A stretch of 64,000 nt of DNA from Bacillota bacterium (GTDB lineage Bacteria; Bacillota; Sulfobacillia; JAJZYS01; JAJYTV01). The stretch is taken from assembly GCA_021793645.1 (NCBI GenBank), contig JAJYSJ010000003.1, positions 170,993-234,992 on the forward strand. The letters run 5' to 3'. The notes beneath the pieces were generated by a model. It saw only the letters and a list, made by a program, of their open reading frames with translations, ran no database searches and had not been told where the DNA came from. Numbering within the stretch: position 1 is the first letter of the stretch; each line of letters opens with the position of its first letter. Shown here in pieces: positions 1-9,455 of the stretch. The position numbers and the translations under genes are program-made.

Positions 1-189
1 GGATACGCTCTTCACGGACTCTACGACGCCGAACGCCTCGCCCTTCTTGAGTTCACGGCCGACCTCCGGGAGTTCAACGAAGACGACGTCGCCGAGCTGG
101 TCCTGCGCGAACGCGGTAATGCCGATCTGCCCATCCGCACGCAGCCACTCGTGGTCCTCTGTGTAGCGCAGATCTTCCGGTGCGGTCAC
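1..189 (-). CDS. gcvH: Glycine cleavage system H protein, partial (3' end beyond window)
   Basis: This is the N-terminal 63 codons of the lipoyl carrier protein of the glycine cleavage complex, which shuttles the aminomethyl group between the P, T and L proteins. The reverse strand gives a GTG start at 189 followed by a TEDHEWLR stretch, and near the edge ESVKSVS, the lipoyl-lysine motif of GcvH. The GTG overlaps the gcvT stop by 4 nt, and an AGGAGGAG ribosome-binding site lies inside the gcvT end, so the two are translationally coupled. The gene runs off the left edge. Confidence 0.95.
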   Translation of the reverse strand, partial: MTAPEDLRYTEDHEWLRADGQIGITAFAQDQLGDVVFVELPEVGRELKKGEAFGVVESVKSVS

Positions 190-1295
190 TTGCCACTCCT
201 CCTGTAGAACGGGATCTTGACGACTTCCGCGGGCACCGCGCGCCCGCGCACTTCCACGGCAATCGACGTCCCGGGCTGCGCCAATGCAGCCGGCACATAG
301 CCGAGGCCGATCGATCCGCCGAGTGTGAGGCTCGGCATGCCGCTCGTGGTGATGCCTACCGTTCGTCCGGCTGCGTCGAGCAGCGGGTAGCCCTGCCGCG
401 CGATGCCTCGATCCAGCACGCGGTAGCCGATCAGGCGCCGGGCAGGTCCGCCGTCCTCCTGCACCTTGGCCAGTGCGGCATGGCCGATGAAGTCCGGCTT
501 CTGCAGCTTGACGAAGAACTTGAGGCCGGCCTCCAGAGGGTTGTGCTCACGGTCGAGCTCGTGCCCGTAGAGTGGCAGGCATGCCTCGAAGCGCAGCGAG
601 TCGCGTGCCCCAAGTCCACACGGCAGCGTCTCCTCCGGCGCGCCGGTTCGCAGGATCTCACGCCAGACGTGCACGGCGTCCTCGGACCGGAGGTAGATCT
701 CGAAGCCGTCCTCGCCTGTGTAGCCCGTGCGCGAGACGAGCGCGGTGCGCCCCGCCACCTCGACATTCTCCGCTGCATAGAAGAACGCGATCTCGTCTAG
801 GTTCTTCTCCGTCAGGCGCTGCAGGATCTCCTGCGCCTTCGGACCCTGCAGGGCTATCTGGGCCGTTTCGGCAGAGACATCGCGCACCTGCACGCCGTCC
901 CCGAACGTTTCCTTTTGCTCCGTCACCCACGCGACGTCCTTCTCCGTGTTCGACGCGTTGACGACCAGCAGTACGCGGTCCTGCAGTCGATAGACGAGAA
1001 GGTCGTCTACCACGCCTCCGTCCGGGTAGCACATTGCCGTATACAGCACCTGGTCCATATTAAGGCGCTGGCAGTTGTTCGTGACCAGGTAGTCGGCGAA
1101 TGCGAGCGCACGATCCCCCGTGCACTCGATCTCGCCCATGTGCGATACATCAAAGAGCCCAGCCCGCTTGCGTACCGCCTCGTGCTCGGCAAGGATGCCT
1201 GCAGTATACTGCACAGGCATATCCCAGCCGCCGAAATCCACCATCCGTCCGCCCAGGGCTAGATGTTCCTCATAGAGCGGTGTCTTCTTGCCCAT
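186..1295 (-). CDS. gcvT: Glycine cleavage system T protein (aminomethyltransferase)
   Basis: This 369-residue protein matches the usual GcvT length. It transfers the methylene carbon from the H-protein-bound aminomethyl group to tetrahydrofolate, releasing ammonia. The N-terminus has the family pattern [18 protein letters not shown], followed by FDVSHMGEI and [14 protein letters not shown], both typical of the folate-binding domain. The ATG at 1295 has a GGAGGT ribosome-binding site 5 nt upstream. The gene lies 15 nt after the MFS gene stop and overlaps gcvH by 4 nt, so it is probably in one transcript with both. No glycine riboswitch was seen upstream. Confidence 0.97.
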   Translation of the reverse strand: MGKKTPLYEEHLALGGRMVDFGGWDMPVQYTAGILAEHEAVRKRAGLFDVSHMGEIECTGDRALAFADYLVTNNCQRLNMDQVLYTAMCYPDGGVVDDLLVYRLQDRVLLVVNASNTEKDVAWVTEQKETFGDGVQVRDVSAETAQIALQGPKAQEILQRLTEKNLDEIAFFYAAENVEVAGRTALVSRTGYTGEDGFEIYLRSEDAVHVWREILRTGAPEETLPCGLGARDSLRFEACLPLYGHELDREHNPLEAGLKFFVKLQKPDFIGHAALAKVQEDGGPARRLIGYRVLDRGIARQGYPLLDAAGRTVGITTSGMPSLTLGGSIGLGYVPAALAQPGTSIAVEVRGRAVPAEVVKIPFYRRSGK

Positions 1296-1310
1296 CTCAA
1301 ACCTCCTGCC

Positions 1311-2675
1311 TCAGACCATGTTGGGTCGAGGCTGGCTTCCCCACAGGAGCAGCGCCGCCAGCAGACCCGCCACGCCGACACCCGCGGCAGCCAAAAAGAG
1401 CTGCGCGAACACCGGCAGGAAACTTGCGTAGAGCACGGGACCAGCCGCCGTGCCAAGTGCCCGGAAAGTTCCGAGCATGGCAACGGCTGCGCTGCTCTGG
1501 CCCTTCGGCGCAAGCCCCAAAACAAGATACTGCAACGGAGCGCCCATGGTAAGGCCCACTCCGCCCCCAACCAGCACGAGTCCCAGGCCAAGGCCGACCA
1601 TGCCGCCCAAGGCAGGCACGGCATAGGCTCCGCCAGCTAGCAGCAGAAAGCCTGCCGCTAGCACCGGCATTGGACCGACGCGATCGGTAAGCCGCCCACC
1701 CCACCATGAGGTAACGGCAGCCGCCAGGGCCATCGGCAGGAGCGCGACACCCGACTGCACCTCCGTGAGGTGCAGTTCCCTCAGGCCGTAGAGCGGTACG
1801 AAGAGCGCGACGACCATGCCGGCTGCGCTGAGGATCCCGAGCGCGTAGGCGAGGCCCATACCGCCGCGCAAGTCGATCCTGCCGAAGATGGAACCGCTCG
1901 CACTGCGCTCCCAGAAACCGAGGTTCGGCAGCAGCAGCGCGCCGAAGATGATGCTGGCAACGCCGAAGGGAAGGTCGCCCCGGTGAATGAATTCAAAGCC
2001 GAGCAAGAGCGCACCCACCGCCGCCGCAGTGAGCAGTGCGCCCAGGATGTCCAGCGGGATCGCGCGGCGCTCTACAGCCTCCGGGAAGGACAGCGCAGCG
2101 AGCAGAGCGACAGCTGCCGCGATCGGTACGGTCGCGAAAAACAGCCAGCGCCAGCCGACGTAGGCCACCAGAACTGCGCCGATCGGCGGCCCCACCACTG
2201 CCGCCAGGCCGTAGACGGCGCCAACTGCGCCGAGCAGTGCACCGCGCCTCGCTGGTGAGAACGCTGTTCCGATCTCGGCGGTCGCGAGCGGGATCAGCGC
2301 GGATGCGCCGAGCGCCTGCACGCCGCGGGCGATCAGCAGCATCGTCAGGGTGTGGCTCAACCCCGCAAGGAGCGAACCCACTGCGAAGACGATCGCCCCT
2401 GCGAAGAACACGCCCCTTCGCCCGTAGCGGTCCCCCAGCGCCCCGGCGATCGGCAGGCCGACTGCGTAGATGATCGCATAGATGGTGACGAGCCACGCGC
2501 CGACGCCGGACGTCACGCGCACCGCATGGGAGATGGCAGTCAAGCCGGGCGCAATGAGGTTCAAGTCGGCTGCACCCAGGAAAACCCCGAGCATCAGCGT
2601 CCACAGGAGTGCCGAGTGCTCCCTTTGCAAGCCGTCGCCTCCCCGTGCCCTCGCGCCGAACGCGCGGGCCTCCAT
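1311..2675 (-). CDS. MFS transporter (drug/solute exporter type)
   Basis: This is a major facilitator superfamily permease of about 454 residues and roughly 12 hydrophobic segments. The loop between helices 2 and 3 has GDRYGRRGVF, the MFS signature, and later helices are rich in Gly and Ala. The ATG at 2675 (MEARAFG) starts just before the first helix. An open frame continues 92 codons upstream, but that stretch is unlike a transporter N-terminus. The ribosome-binding site at 2675 is weak, so the start is provisional. The substrate cannot be read. The gene ends 15 nt before gcvT, and a link to glycine or serine metabolism is only a positional inference. Confidence 0.85.
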   Translation of the reverse strand: MEARAFGARARGGDGLQREHSALLWTLMLGVFLGAADLNLIAPGLTAISHAVRVTSGVGAWLVTIYAIIYAVGLPIAGALGDRYGRRGVFFAGAIVFAVGSLLAGLSHTLTMLLIARGVQALGASALIPLATAEIGTAFSPARRGALLGAVGAVYGLAAVVGPPIGAVLVAYVGWRWLFFATVPIAAAVALLAALSFPEAVERRAIPLDILGALLTAAAVGALLLGFEFIHRGDLPFGVASIIFGALLLPNLGFWERSASGSIFGRIDLRGGMGLAYALGILSAAGMVVALFVPLYGLRELHLTEVQSGVALLPMALAAAVTSWWGGRLTDRVGPMPVLAAGFLLLAGGAYAVPALGGMVGLGLGLVLVGGGVGLTMGAPLQYLVLGLAPKGQSSAAVAMLGTFRALGTAAGPVLYASFLPVFAQLFLAAAGVGVAGLLAALLLWGSQPRPNMV

Positions 2676-2933
2676 GTCCAAATGGATATTCTTCGCATCC
2701 TTACCCAAGATTCCTCTCCATGTGCCACACTCCACGAGATCGCAATCGTCGCACGCTGCAGGCGCCTGGATCTGGGTAGGGCTGAACGGCTGCATCCTGC
2801 AGTGAAAGAGCGGCAACTTGCCTACACTTGGCCAGACCGGGAGAAGGCGACGATGCACCGGAGGATTTCGAGCTTCTGCACCAGTTAAAAGCCGACCTGA
2901 CGAGGCGCCGCGGCGTAATCGCTCTGACCTGGC

Positions 2934-3026
2934 GATCGGGAACCTGAGCACAATCGCGATCTCGCACGCGCCATCATCGCCACCGGCCTCGGCGACATCC
3001 GCCGGCAGGTTGAATACAAGGCCTCG
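2934..3026 (+). pseudogene. TnpB (IS200/IS605 OrfB) fragment
   Basis: A short reading shows the pattern NRDLARAI, then GLGDIRRQVEYKA, which matches the TnpB region just before its zinc ribbon (families read N-R-x-L-A-R-A-I ... R-R-Q-L-E-Y-K-A). A GNL triplet just before is one frame off, indicating a frameshift. No zinc-ribbon cysteines follow and no complete transposase is present. This is a degenerate relic. A second TnpB relic lies at about 9.1-9.4 kb. Confidence 0.6.
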
Positions 3027-3338
3027 ATGCGTGGTGGCCGGGGGAGCCTCGGTATAGCAACGGTTGGAACGGTTTTCGAAGCGGTCTACGGACGCGATTT
3101 CGCCGGGGTGACGAGCTTGCGAGAGTTCGCGCCCTCCACCTTGCCGCAGAACAGGCCCTTAATGGTCCTGGTATGGCTGAAGCTCAGGAAGGCAGGCGCA
3201 AACCTCCATGCTGCCCTTTCCGGTCAGCGCGTCCTGTCGGAGAAGCAGGCAGAGGCGTTGTCTCGGATGCTCACGCTTGGATGCAATCACCAGGTTAAAC
3301 GCAACCCGGCACCACAAGACGACGGGATGGAGGTTTGA
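3027..3338 (+). CDS. Hypothetical ORF following the TnpB relic
   Basis: This is an open frame of 103 codons in frame with the TnpB relic, which continues into unrelated sequence (a basic middle segment around KLRKAGANL and an acidic end). I do not recognise it. Its stop lies 3 nt before the ATG of the broken gene at 3342, so the two may have been one transcript. The start is arbitrary because the frame is open upstream. It may not be a functional gene. Confidence 0.25.
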   Translation: MRGGRGSLGIATVGTVFEAVYGRDFAGVTSLREFAPSTLPQNRPLMVLVWLKLRKAGANLHAALSGQRVLSEKQAEALSRMLTLGCNHQVKRNPAPQDDGMEV

Positions 3339-3341
3339 GTC

Positions 3342-3626
3342 ATGGCGAGGTGGCTGGGCGACATCGAGGTGCTAATCGAAGCCAGGGACCGCGACGCGGC
3401 GGAATAGGTCCTGGAAGAGCTTGCAAGGCAGCTTGACGACATAGCGGCAATAGAGGCGGGCATCGGGTGGGTTGGGGTCGTCTCGGCTAGGGTGATGCCG
3501 GTGCAGGATATGGAGCCACGCGCACCGTCGCTCTGGCCGCGAAAGCGCGGGCGGTCAAAGCGGCTCGGACCGCCGAAGACTCGGGTTCGGGGGCGGAGGG
3601 CAAACAGGTGGCATGCGCGGACTTGA
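3342..3626 (+). pseudogene. Unknown gene interrupted by an in-frame TAG
   Basis: An ATG at 3342 opens MARWLGDIEVLIEARDRD and meets TAG at 3405-3407. The same frame then continues as acidic and alanine-rich sequence (VLEELARQLDDIAAIEAG) and later becomes very basic, up to a TGA at 3624-3626. The continuity of composition across the stop suggests a once longer protein. A GGATGGAGG ribosome-binding site precedes the start. The product is unknown. Confidence 0.35.
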
Positions 3627-3773
3627 TGCGCACGGCGTGAGGCGATCATCTCGCGTGCAAGGTGCTGGGCCGCTGCCATCTTTGTGCGGGCGCTGCGATG
3701 AGCATAGTGCGATGGCAAGAAGCAGAATCCCACCAGGGTATACCTTCGAGTGACTAGCAGGTATGCTCCCAAA

Positions 3774-5618
3774 TCACCATCGCACCGATAGGCGGGACGC
3801 CTGCACTGCGCTGGCGTCGATCACTCCTCCTGTACCCGCGAACTGCCCAACCGAAAGCACAATCCGCTGCCGTTGGTTTACGAACAACTGTAGCGGCACA
3901 TCCACCTTGCCGCTCACCGGCACCTGCCACGAGCACGCGATTTGTGACCCCGCTGTGGCGCAAGCGACGACAACGCCACTACCTCGTACAGCCACCTGCA
4001 CGTCCCACCAGCCGGGTTGTAGTGTTTCGTCGGTGCTGACAGCCGCAGATGCGATCCCCGTACCAAGCAGGTGAGACATGTTTGCCTGTCTCCAATGCGG
4101 ATGGAGCGTGATCACATGCAACTTGATGATCTTTGGCCTGTGAACGTTGCCGTGCTGTTCCAGAAGCACGATGCCAGCACTATTGGACACGACTTTATAT
4201 CCTCCACGCTCTGCAATCGGCACGAGGTCGAGGTAGTCGTGCATCGGCAGCGAGAGCGTCTCTTTGGCAATTGCGATATAGCGAGTCCCCATCTCGCCAA
4301 CAAATGCCTTCAAGAAGTCGGTGGGCGGCATGATGGCCACCAGCCTTGTTCTTCCCGTTTGGTCTAAGTAGGGGAGAAGGTTGCTCGTCGTCAGCAGGGT
4401 ATGACCACCAATGATGCGCCGATCTGTTGAGAGCGTCCGCATCTCAGGCGTACCAAAGAGGGATGTTGGGAAAAGTGCGGCAATGGAAGCAGGTGGCCAT
4501 CCGTACATCGTTTGTCCTGCAAGCCAGGCTGTCATGCCTGCGACAACAGCAAGTCTTGTTGTGAGTGGCCGCAGGGTGGTCGAAAGCGCGCGGAAGGCCA
4601 CAAGCCCTTCCGCTGTCGCCACAAATAGGGCCGGTAGTGCGAAGGATGTGTACTGGAAGTAACCCGAGTAGAATGTCGGGTTGAGCACCGCAAGGTTGAT
4701 GGCCAGAGCCACCACAACCGCAGGCAGAAGTCGCGGTCGCAAGAGCGGCAGGAAGAGTAGCGGACCAAATATGCGCACGAAATACTCCCATTTGGCAGGC
4801 CAGAGCAAGGCACTCTGGATAGCGGTCACTTCGCCACCGATGCTGGTTGCGGCCGGGCCAAAGAGAGTGCTTCGCATAAAGGCCGCATGATGAGGCGACA
4901 GCTCCGGCATCACGGCCGTGGCCACAAGGACTGCAGCGACGCCTGTGGCCGCCATAATCCACGCCGCACGCATGCTGCGCCGGGTGCCGCCTCCGAGCCC
5001 CACATGAAGAAGAGCGACGGACGCCAACGCCAGTCCCGCGTCCTCCTTCACCAGCAGGGTGCAGGCTGCGAGCAGCCATGCCCAACCGAGTCGGTCATCT
5101 CGCAGCGTGAGAAACAGTGCCATTGCGAAAGCTGCTGCCAGTGGGTCGAAATGGAACTCCTGCACCGCAACCGCTGCCCCGGGCGGGTATAGAACCATGA
5201 GCACCGCAAGCATGATGAGAAGCCAGCCACGAAGCCCAATTGTCTGCGCATAGCGCACGACCATTGCGACGATCACACCAAACCATGCAGCCTGCAGGGC
5301 GATGAGCAGCCACGGAGAGGACCAGAACCTGAACAGGAAAGCTACCGGGTAGCTGAACAAGGCAATGTTGTCCGCTAGATATGTGTGGCCCGGCAATGCC
5401 GCAAGGGTTGGGTTGAGCACCCCCTGTGCGATTCTTCGCATTGCCTCCATGTAGTACCCAAAGTCGTAAGCCCTCGCATGACCCGTGAGGTAGGCTACTC
5501 CTCCAACAGCCAGCCACCAAAGCGCACCGAGAATGCCAATGAGAAGTGGACCAGCCCATGTTCGCCGGTCGGCACGGACCCGTTCGATGGTCCTTTGGAC
5601 AGAACGCATCCTGATCAC
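3774..5618 (-). CDS. DUF2079-type multi-pass membrane protein
   Basis: This 614-residue integral membrane protein has about ten hydrophobic segments in its first 400 residues. The early YDFGYYMEAM and YLADNIALFSYP segments, followed by LLIALQAAWFG, fit the DUF2079 pattern (YDxG..., then H/N-x-P..., then LLxxQ). The last third (about residues 420-614) is soluble and partly beta-like. Distant resemblance to lipid-linked glycosyltransferases is known for such families, but the function here is not established. The GTG at 5618 has a GAGGTG site upstream; an ATG lies three codons in. A truncated paralogue with the same N-terminus lies at 7055-7483. Confidence 0.75.
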   Translation of the reverse strand: MIRMRSVQRTIERVRADRRTWAGPLLIGILGALWWLAVGGVAYLTGHARAYDFGYYMEAMRRIAQGVLNPTLAALPGHTYLADNIALFSYPVAFLFRFWSSPWLLIALQAAWFGVIVAMVVRYAQTIGLRGWLLIMLAVLMVLYPPGAAVAVQEFHFDPLAAAFAMALFLTLRDDRLGWAWLLAACTLLVKEDAGLALASVALLHVGLGGGTRRSMRAAWIMAATGVAAVLVATAVMPELSPHHAAFMRSTLFGPAATSIGGEVTAIQSALLWPAKWEYFVRIFGPLLFLPLLRPRLLPAVVVALAINLAVLNPTFYSGYFQYTSFALPALFVATAEGLVAFRALSTTLRPLTTRLAVVAGMTAWLAGQTMYGWPPASIAALFPTSLFGTPEMRTLSTDRRIIGGHTLLTTSNLLPYLDQTGRTRLVAIMPPTDFLKAFVGEMGTRYIAIAKETLSLPMHDYLDLVPIAERGGYKVVSNSAGIVLLEQHGNVHRPKIIKLHVITLHPHWRQANMSHLLGTGIASAAVSTDETLQPGWWDVQVAVRGSGVVVACATAGSQIACSWQVPVSGKVDVPLQLFVNQRQRIVLSVGQFAGTGGVIDASAVQASRLSVRW

Positions 5619-5672
5619 GAATACACCTCATGTCGCACGTCATCGCAGCTCTCTGTGTGTGCCTTCGGTCGG

Positions 5673-7060
5673 ATGGTCTCTGCGCACTCCTGGCACACGC
5701 TCTTCTCCTCGAACTTCGTCAACCCCTTGTGCTCCCGGCCCTGAGTCCATTCCGTTTCTCCGCCGCACCACTGCGCGAGATCGGCGCCGACCGCTGACCT
5801 CTGGTACCGCGTCGCCGCCGCCGCCCTGACGGGCCATCCGGAGCAAGTGGACCTCGACTTGCCGGGCTTTGACAAGCCGGCCGTGAGCCGCTACGCGGCC
5901 ACGGCGCCCGCTCTCCTCGTATGGTTCGACGCCTACAACACGGGAAGCCGTACCGGGCGACTGTCCGCCCTTTCGGCTTCCTGCTCGCCTTTCACGCATC
6001 ACACCCACCCACCGAGTCGTGGGAGGACCACCAGGACCGCTCCAAACGCCACCGCATGCGCTTGGAAGCGTGGCAGGACCTGCGCCAGCGCATCATGGCC
6101 GAGGGCGGCATCCGGCCGAACTCCGACTACCCGGCCCGCGACATTCCACGCAGCGTGCGGCGCCTGCGCGGCCTCCCGCCCGACGAGATAGCCAGCACTC
6201 TGGGCTACCCAGGCGACCGCGAGTTCATGGACGCGCTGTGGCACACTTACCGAGCAGCTCAAGAGGCCAGCAGGTCGTCTCGAACGGGCCCCTTCGACCT
6301 TCCGCGTCCCGTCGCTCCCTACGACAAGGACCCTGGCAGCGGTGTTACCCGCTGCTTCGACCGCGTGACGGGCCAGCCGGTTCCCCCTGACCGGCTGAAG
6401 TCCTACCGCGATGCCCTGGCTCAGTACCACTTGCACCCCGAGGACAAGTTCCTCGGCGGCGACTTCACGGATGGTGGCGCGACGAAGCGACGGCATGTCT
6501 ATGTCGCGTCGGTCGAATACATCGGCAAGGAGGCCAATCGCTGGGAGGAGCAGTTCTACCTCGGCGCTACGCCGCAGGCCCAAGTCGAGTACGGGCCTCC
6601 CCTAAGGACCTGGAGCGACTGCAGGGGGACGGTGCTGAGAGCCTGCCAGCCGTTCGGGCCGCGAGCGCTGGCGAGGCTATCGGGACTGTCGGTGGGTAAA
6701 GTGTCCGCCGTGCTGCTTGGACGGGGTGCCTCGCGTCGCGATACCCTGACGGCATTGCTACAGGCTACATCTACACGCAGGGCCGAAGCCGAGGAAGCGG
6801 ACAAGGCCATTGGCCAGATCATCGAAGCCGCCCGCGACCCCATAGAGGCCATCGGCCTGCGCAGGTTCGCTGAGGCTACAGGCGTGGACCCGTCGAACCT
6901 AGCCAAGGTTCTCGCCAGGCGAAAGAAGGCGAGCGGTGCCATGCTCGGTAGTTGCAAGCTGCCCTTGACGGCTTACAACCGTACCCTTGGAGCACCGCTC
7001 AGGTTGAGCAGCGGGACTGCGGACGATGGAAGCATGTGGTGTGGTCGAAAACGTTCATTT
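5673..7060 (+). pseudogene. Unknown helix-turn-helix-tailed gene with a stop and frameshifts
   Basis: A continuous protein can be traced through several frames. ATG 5673 opens MVSAHSWHTLFSSNFV, an in-frame TGA lies at 5742-5744, and the frame continues with DLWYRVAAAAL and PALLVWFDAYN. A shift near 5940 leads to GKPYRATVRPFGFLLAF and a 300-residue basic region. Near residues 225-330 it has helix-turn-helix-like pieces (ALARLSGLSVGKVSAVLLG, then RRFAEATGVDPSNLAKVLA). Another shift near 6945 leads to LQAALDGLQPYP. Third-position GC is high throughout, which supports this strand. The family is not recognised. It lies between the intact DUF2079 gene and its truncated copy. Confidence 0.55.
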
Positions 7061-7483
7061 GTGTGCTTGTGCTAACACGGTCAGGGTCCAGCCGCGAAGT
7101 CCGATTATCTGTGCATAGCGTACGACCATTGCAACGACTGCGCCGAACCAAGTGGCTTGCATGGCGATCAGAAGCCATGACGACGGCCAGATCCGGAATA
7201 GGAGGGCTACCGGATAGCTGTACAGCGCAATGTTGTCCGCTAGATACGTATGGCCAGGTAGCGCTGCCGGAGTTGGGTTCAACGCCCCTCCGGCGATCGT
7301 CCGCATCGCTTCCATGTAATACCCAAAGTCGTAGGCTCCGGCATGTCCTGTGAGGTAGGCCACCCCTCCGATCGCCAACCACCACAGCCCGCCGAGAACA
7401 CCAATGGCGAGTGGACCAGCCCATGCCCGCCGGCCGCTGAGAACTTGTTGCACAATCGCCCGAACTGGACGTACCCTGATCAC
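7055..7483 (-). pseudogene. Truncated DUF2079 membrane protein paralogue
   Basis: The first ~138 residues are about three-quarters identical by eye to the intact gene at 3774-5618 (shared TGHA, YDFGYYMEAM and LPGHTYLADNIAL). Homology stops after GLRGW near 7073 and the frame ends a few codons later. The upstream DNA also resembles that of the intact copy (GTG-ATC-AGG start context and a CATG...ATCGCAG stretch). This suggests a tandem duplication whose downstream copy stayed intact and whose upstream copy lost its 3' three-quarters. Confidence 0.75.
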
Positions 7484-7840
7484 AGGTGCGCCTCGTTTCG
7501 AATACGCCTACTGCGGAACACTACGACATCCCACATGTTATCGCAGTCCGTTCCGTGCAGCGAAACCTCTCTCAGCGCCGCCGACATGCCCATCGTGTCA
7601 AGCACCTCGATATAGCAGGCGGCTCATTGCAACCTGCTTGGAGTTCGCTTGTTGTCTTCGACCACGGCAACGCGGTAAAAGGTCCGCAACCACTTTTTGA
7701 AAGGTCACGGGCGTTGTTTACCGTCTCTGCCTCTTTCGGTTCCGACGGGCCAGGTTCGCCGGTGATGGGCCGAGATCCTGTCGCCAGCACCGTGTTACCC
7801 CTCATTCGTGCGCTTGTCGCTGTACCCCGAAAAGGAGCGA
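7484..7840 (+). other. Intergenic region upstream of the radical SAM gene
   Basis: This stretch of about 357 nt separates the start of the truncated DUF2079 copy from the radical SAM gene. Its first ~60 nt resembles the upstream DNA of the intact DUF2079 gene. I see no convincing coding frame, riboswitch or terminator. The only clear signal is the AAAGGAG ribosome-binding site at 7831-7837. Confidence 0.5.
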
Positions 7841-8956
7841 ATGGCCATGCCGACATCTGCAGAGGGGCATATCTCACCCTTCGGCCGGCGTCCGATGCTT
7901 GTCTTCTGGGAGACAACAAAAGCCTGCCTGCTTGCCTGTCGGCACTGCCGTGCCACAGCGCAACGCGAACCCTTGCCGGGAGAACTCGATACCGCGGAAG
8001 GAGAAGCGCTGCTGCGCGAGATTCGCGCATTCGATGCCCCTCCGCCAGTCGTGATCTTCACGGGCGGGGACCTGCTGATGCGCCCCGACATTGATCACCT
8101 GCTGCGCTACGCAAGGGACCTCGGTCTGCACACGGCGGCCGCCCCTGCTGCGACGCCGCTCCTTACCAGAGAGGCGCTCAAGCGGCTCGCGGATGCGGGT
8201 GTCCACTCCATCTCGCTCAGCCTCGACGCTCCGGACGAGACCCACGATGCGATCCGCGGCGTGTCGGGGACCTTCCAGCGCACGTTGGAAGCGGCGCGCG
8301 AGGCCCTCTCGGTGGGTTTGCAAGTTCAGGTGAACACGGTGGTGATGCGCAGTACCCTGGAGACTCTGCCTGACATCGCCGCCCTGATGCTGCGCGAAGG
8401 CATCCCGGTGTGGGAAGTCTTCTACCTCATCGTGACCGGCCGAGCGCTATTGGATGACGCACTCTCGCCGAAAGAGCAGTACGGCGTAGCGCAGTTCCTG
8501 CTGCAGGCATCGCGCTACGACCTCCTCGTCCGCACGGTGGAGGCGCCCTTCTTGCGGCGCGCGCTCTTAGAAGAGGAGCGCGGCGAGGAGGCCACGCCGC
8601 TTGCGCAGCGCCTCACCGATCGGCTTGGGCAGCTCGCTGGAGATCCGCCCCACGGAGTGCGCATCGGCCGGCGCGGCACGCTGGACGGCGACGGGATCAT
8701 CTTCGTCGGCTACGACGGCACCGTCTTCCCGGGCGGCTTCCTGCCGGTTGCGCTCGGCAACGTCCGCACGGACAGCCTCTCCTCTGTCTACCGTGAGCAT
8801 TCGCTGCTGCAGGCCATCCGAGCACGGGCATTGGGCGGCGCCTGCGGGACGTGTGAATACCGGGCAGTCTGCGGCGGTTCGCGAGCCCGCGCTTACGCGG
8901 CCACCGGAGATGCGCTTGCCTCCGATCCGGCCTGTCCCTACGCCGCCGCCGATTGA
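7841..8956 (+). CDS. Radical SAM/SPASM protein (NirJ/AhbC-D-like, paralogue 1)
   Basis: This enzyme of about 371 residues has a radical SAM cluster motif C-x3-C-x2-C (KACLLACRHC) near residue 28, a GGD motif (FTGGDLLMRP) after it, and a C-terminal SPASM-type cysteine set (CGTCEYRAVCGG ... ACPY). It resembles the NirJ/AhbC/AhbD group acting on haem-related or peptide substrates, but the substrate is not established. ATG 7841 and ATG 7847 are both possible; AAAGGAG spacing favours the second. The paralogue at 35710-36825 has the same calculated length. It stands alone, with TnpB relics behind it. Confidence 0.85.
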   Translation: MAMPTSAEGHISPFGRRPMLVFWETTKACLLACRHCRATAQREPLPGELDTAEGEALLREIRAFDAPPPVVIFTGGDLLMRPDIDHLLRYARDLGLHTAAAPAATPLLTREALKRLADAGVHSISLSLDAPDETHDAIRGVSGTFQRTLEAAREALSVGLQVQVNTVVMRSTLETLPDIAALMLREGIPVWEVFYLIVTGRALLDDALSPKEQYGVAQFLLQASRYDLLVRTVEAPFLRRALLEEERGEEATPLAQRLTDRLGQLAGDPPHGVRIGRRGTLDGDGIIFVGYDGTVFPGGFLPVALGNVRTDSLSSVYREHSLLQAIRARALGGACGTCEYRAVCGGSRARAYAATGDALASDPACPYAAAD

Positions 8957-9143
8957 TCGCTTCATGCGCACCCCATGGCCGGGAAGGTTGACCGTTTCCG
9001 CCGCGACTGCGACCGCGTTCTAAGCAGTCGCATCGTGGATTCTACGTAACCCGGCACGGTGATCGTTGTGGAGACCTGACGCACATTCGGGCGCGAGTGA
9101 GGCGATGCGGCAAGAAGGCCCGTCGCCCTTTGCATTCCTGGCC

Positions 9144-9435
9144 GCTTGCCCGGTTGCGGACTTTCCTGACCTACAAAGAGGAGGCAGGCTGCATCGTCGT
9201 AGGTGTCGATCCCCGGCACAACAGGCAGTGCTCCCGCTGCAGTTACACGGCCAGGTATAGCCGGCTCTCGCAGTCGGACTTCACCTGCCGCTCGTGCGGA
9301 TTCGTCTTCACGCGGAACTTAGCGGCTCTCGGAACATCGCCTGGATGTAGCTTGCCGCCTAGCTACAAGCAGTCCCGGTTGGCCGCCGTCAACCGGCCTG
9401 ATGCCTACTGCTCCCGGTCGGCAGCCGCCGGCTGA
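9144..9435 (+). pseudogene. TnpB (IS605 OrfB) C-terminal relic
   Basis: The frame reads LRTFLTYKEEAGCIVVGVDP, then the zinc ribbon CSRCSYTARYSRLSQSDFTC-RSC. This is the hallmark TnpB segment between RuvC II and RuvC III. The final N-A-D-x-N-A-A-R-N-I motif is replaced by degraded sequence (RNLAALGTSPG), so the RuvC III aspartate is lost. No upstream RuvC I/II region is present. It is followed directly by a right-end hairpin of the IS200/IS605 type, so this is the 3' remnant of an element. Confidence 0.8.
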
Positions 9436-9453
9436 AGCCGACGGTAGTTAACC
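9425..9453 (+). repeat. IS200/IS605-type right-end hairpin
   Basis: An imperfect hairpin lies at 9425-9444: an 8-nt arm, a TGAA loop, and a complementary arm with one C/A mismatch. It is followed by GGTAGTTAAC. This is the usual layout of the right end of IS200/IS605 elements (subterminal hairpin, then the TAGTTAAC-like end), which in TnpB systems also supplies the omega RNA scaffold. The end lies 3 nt from the tadC stop codon. Confidence 0.65.
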
Positions 9454-9455
9454 TG

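Noticed and set aside
2676-2951. Glycine riboswitch upstream of the MFS-gcvT-gcvH genes
   Set aside because: The conserved glycine aptamer blocks were not found on the leader strand.
5615-6008. Possible minus-strand zinc-ribbon protein (CQEC motif)
   Set aside because: Third-position GC favours the plus strand, where the same DNA encodes the broken unknown gene.
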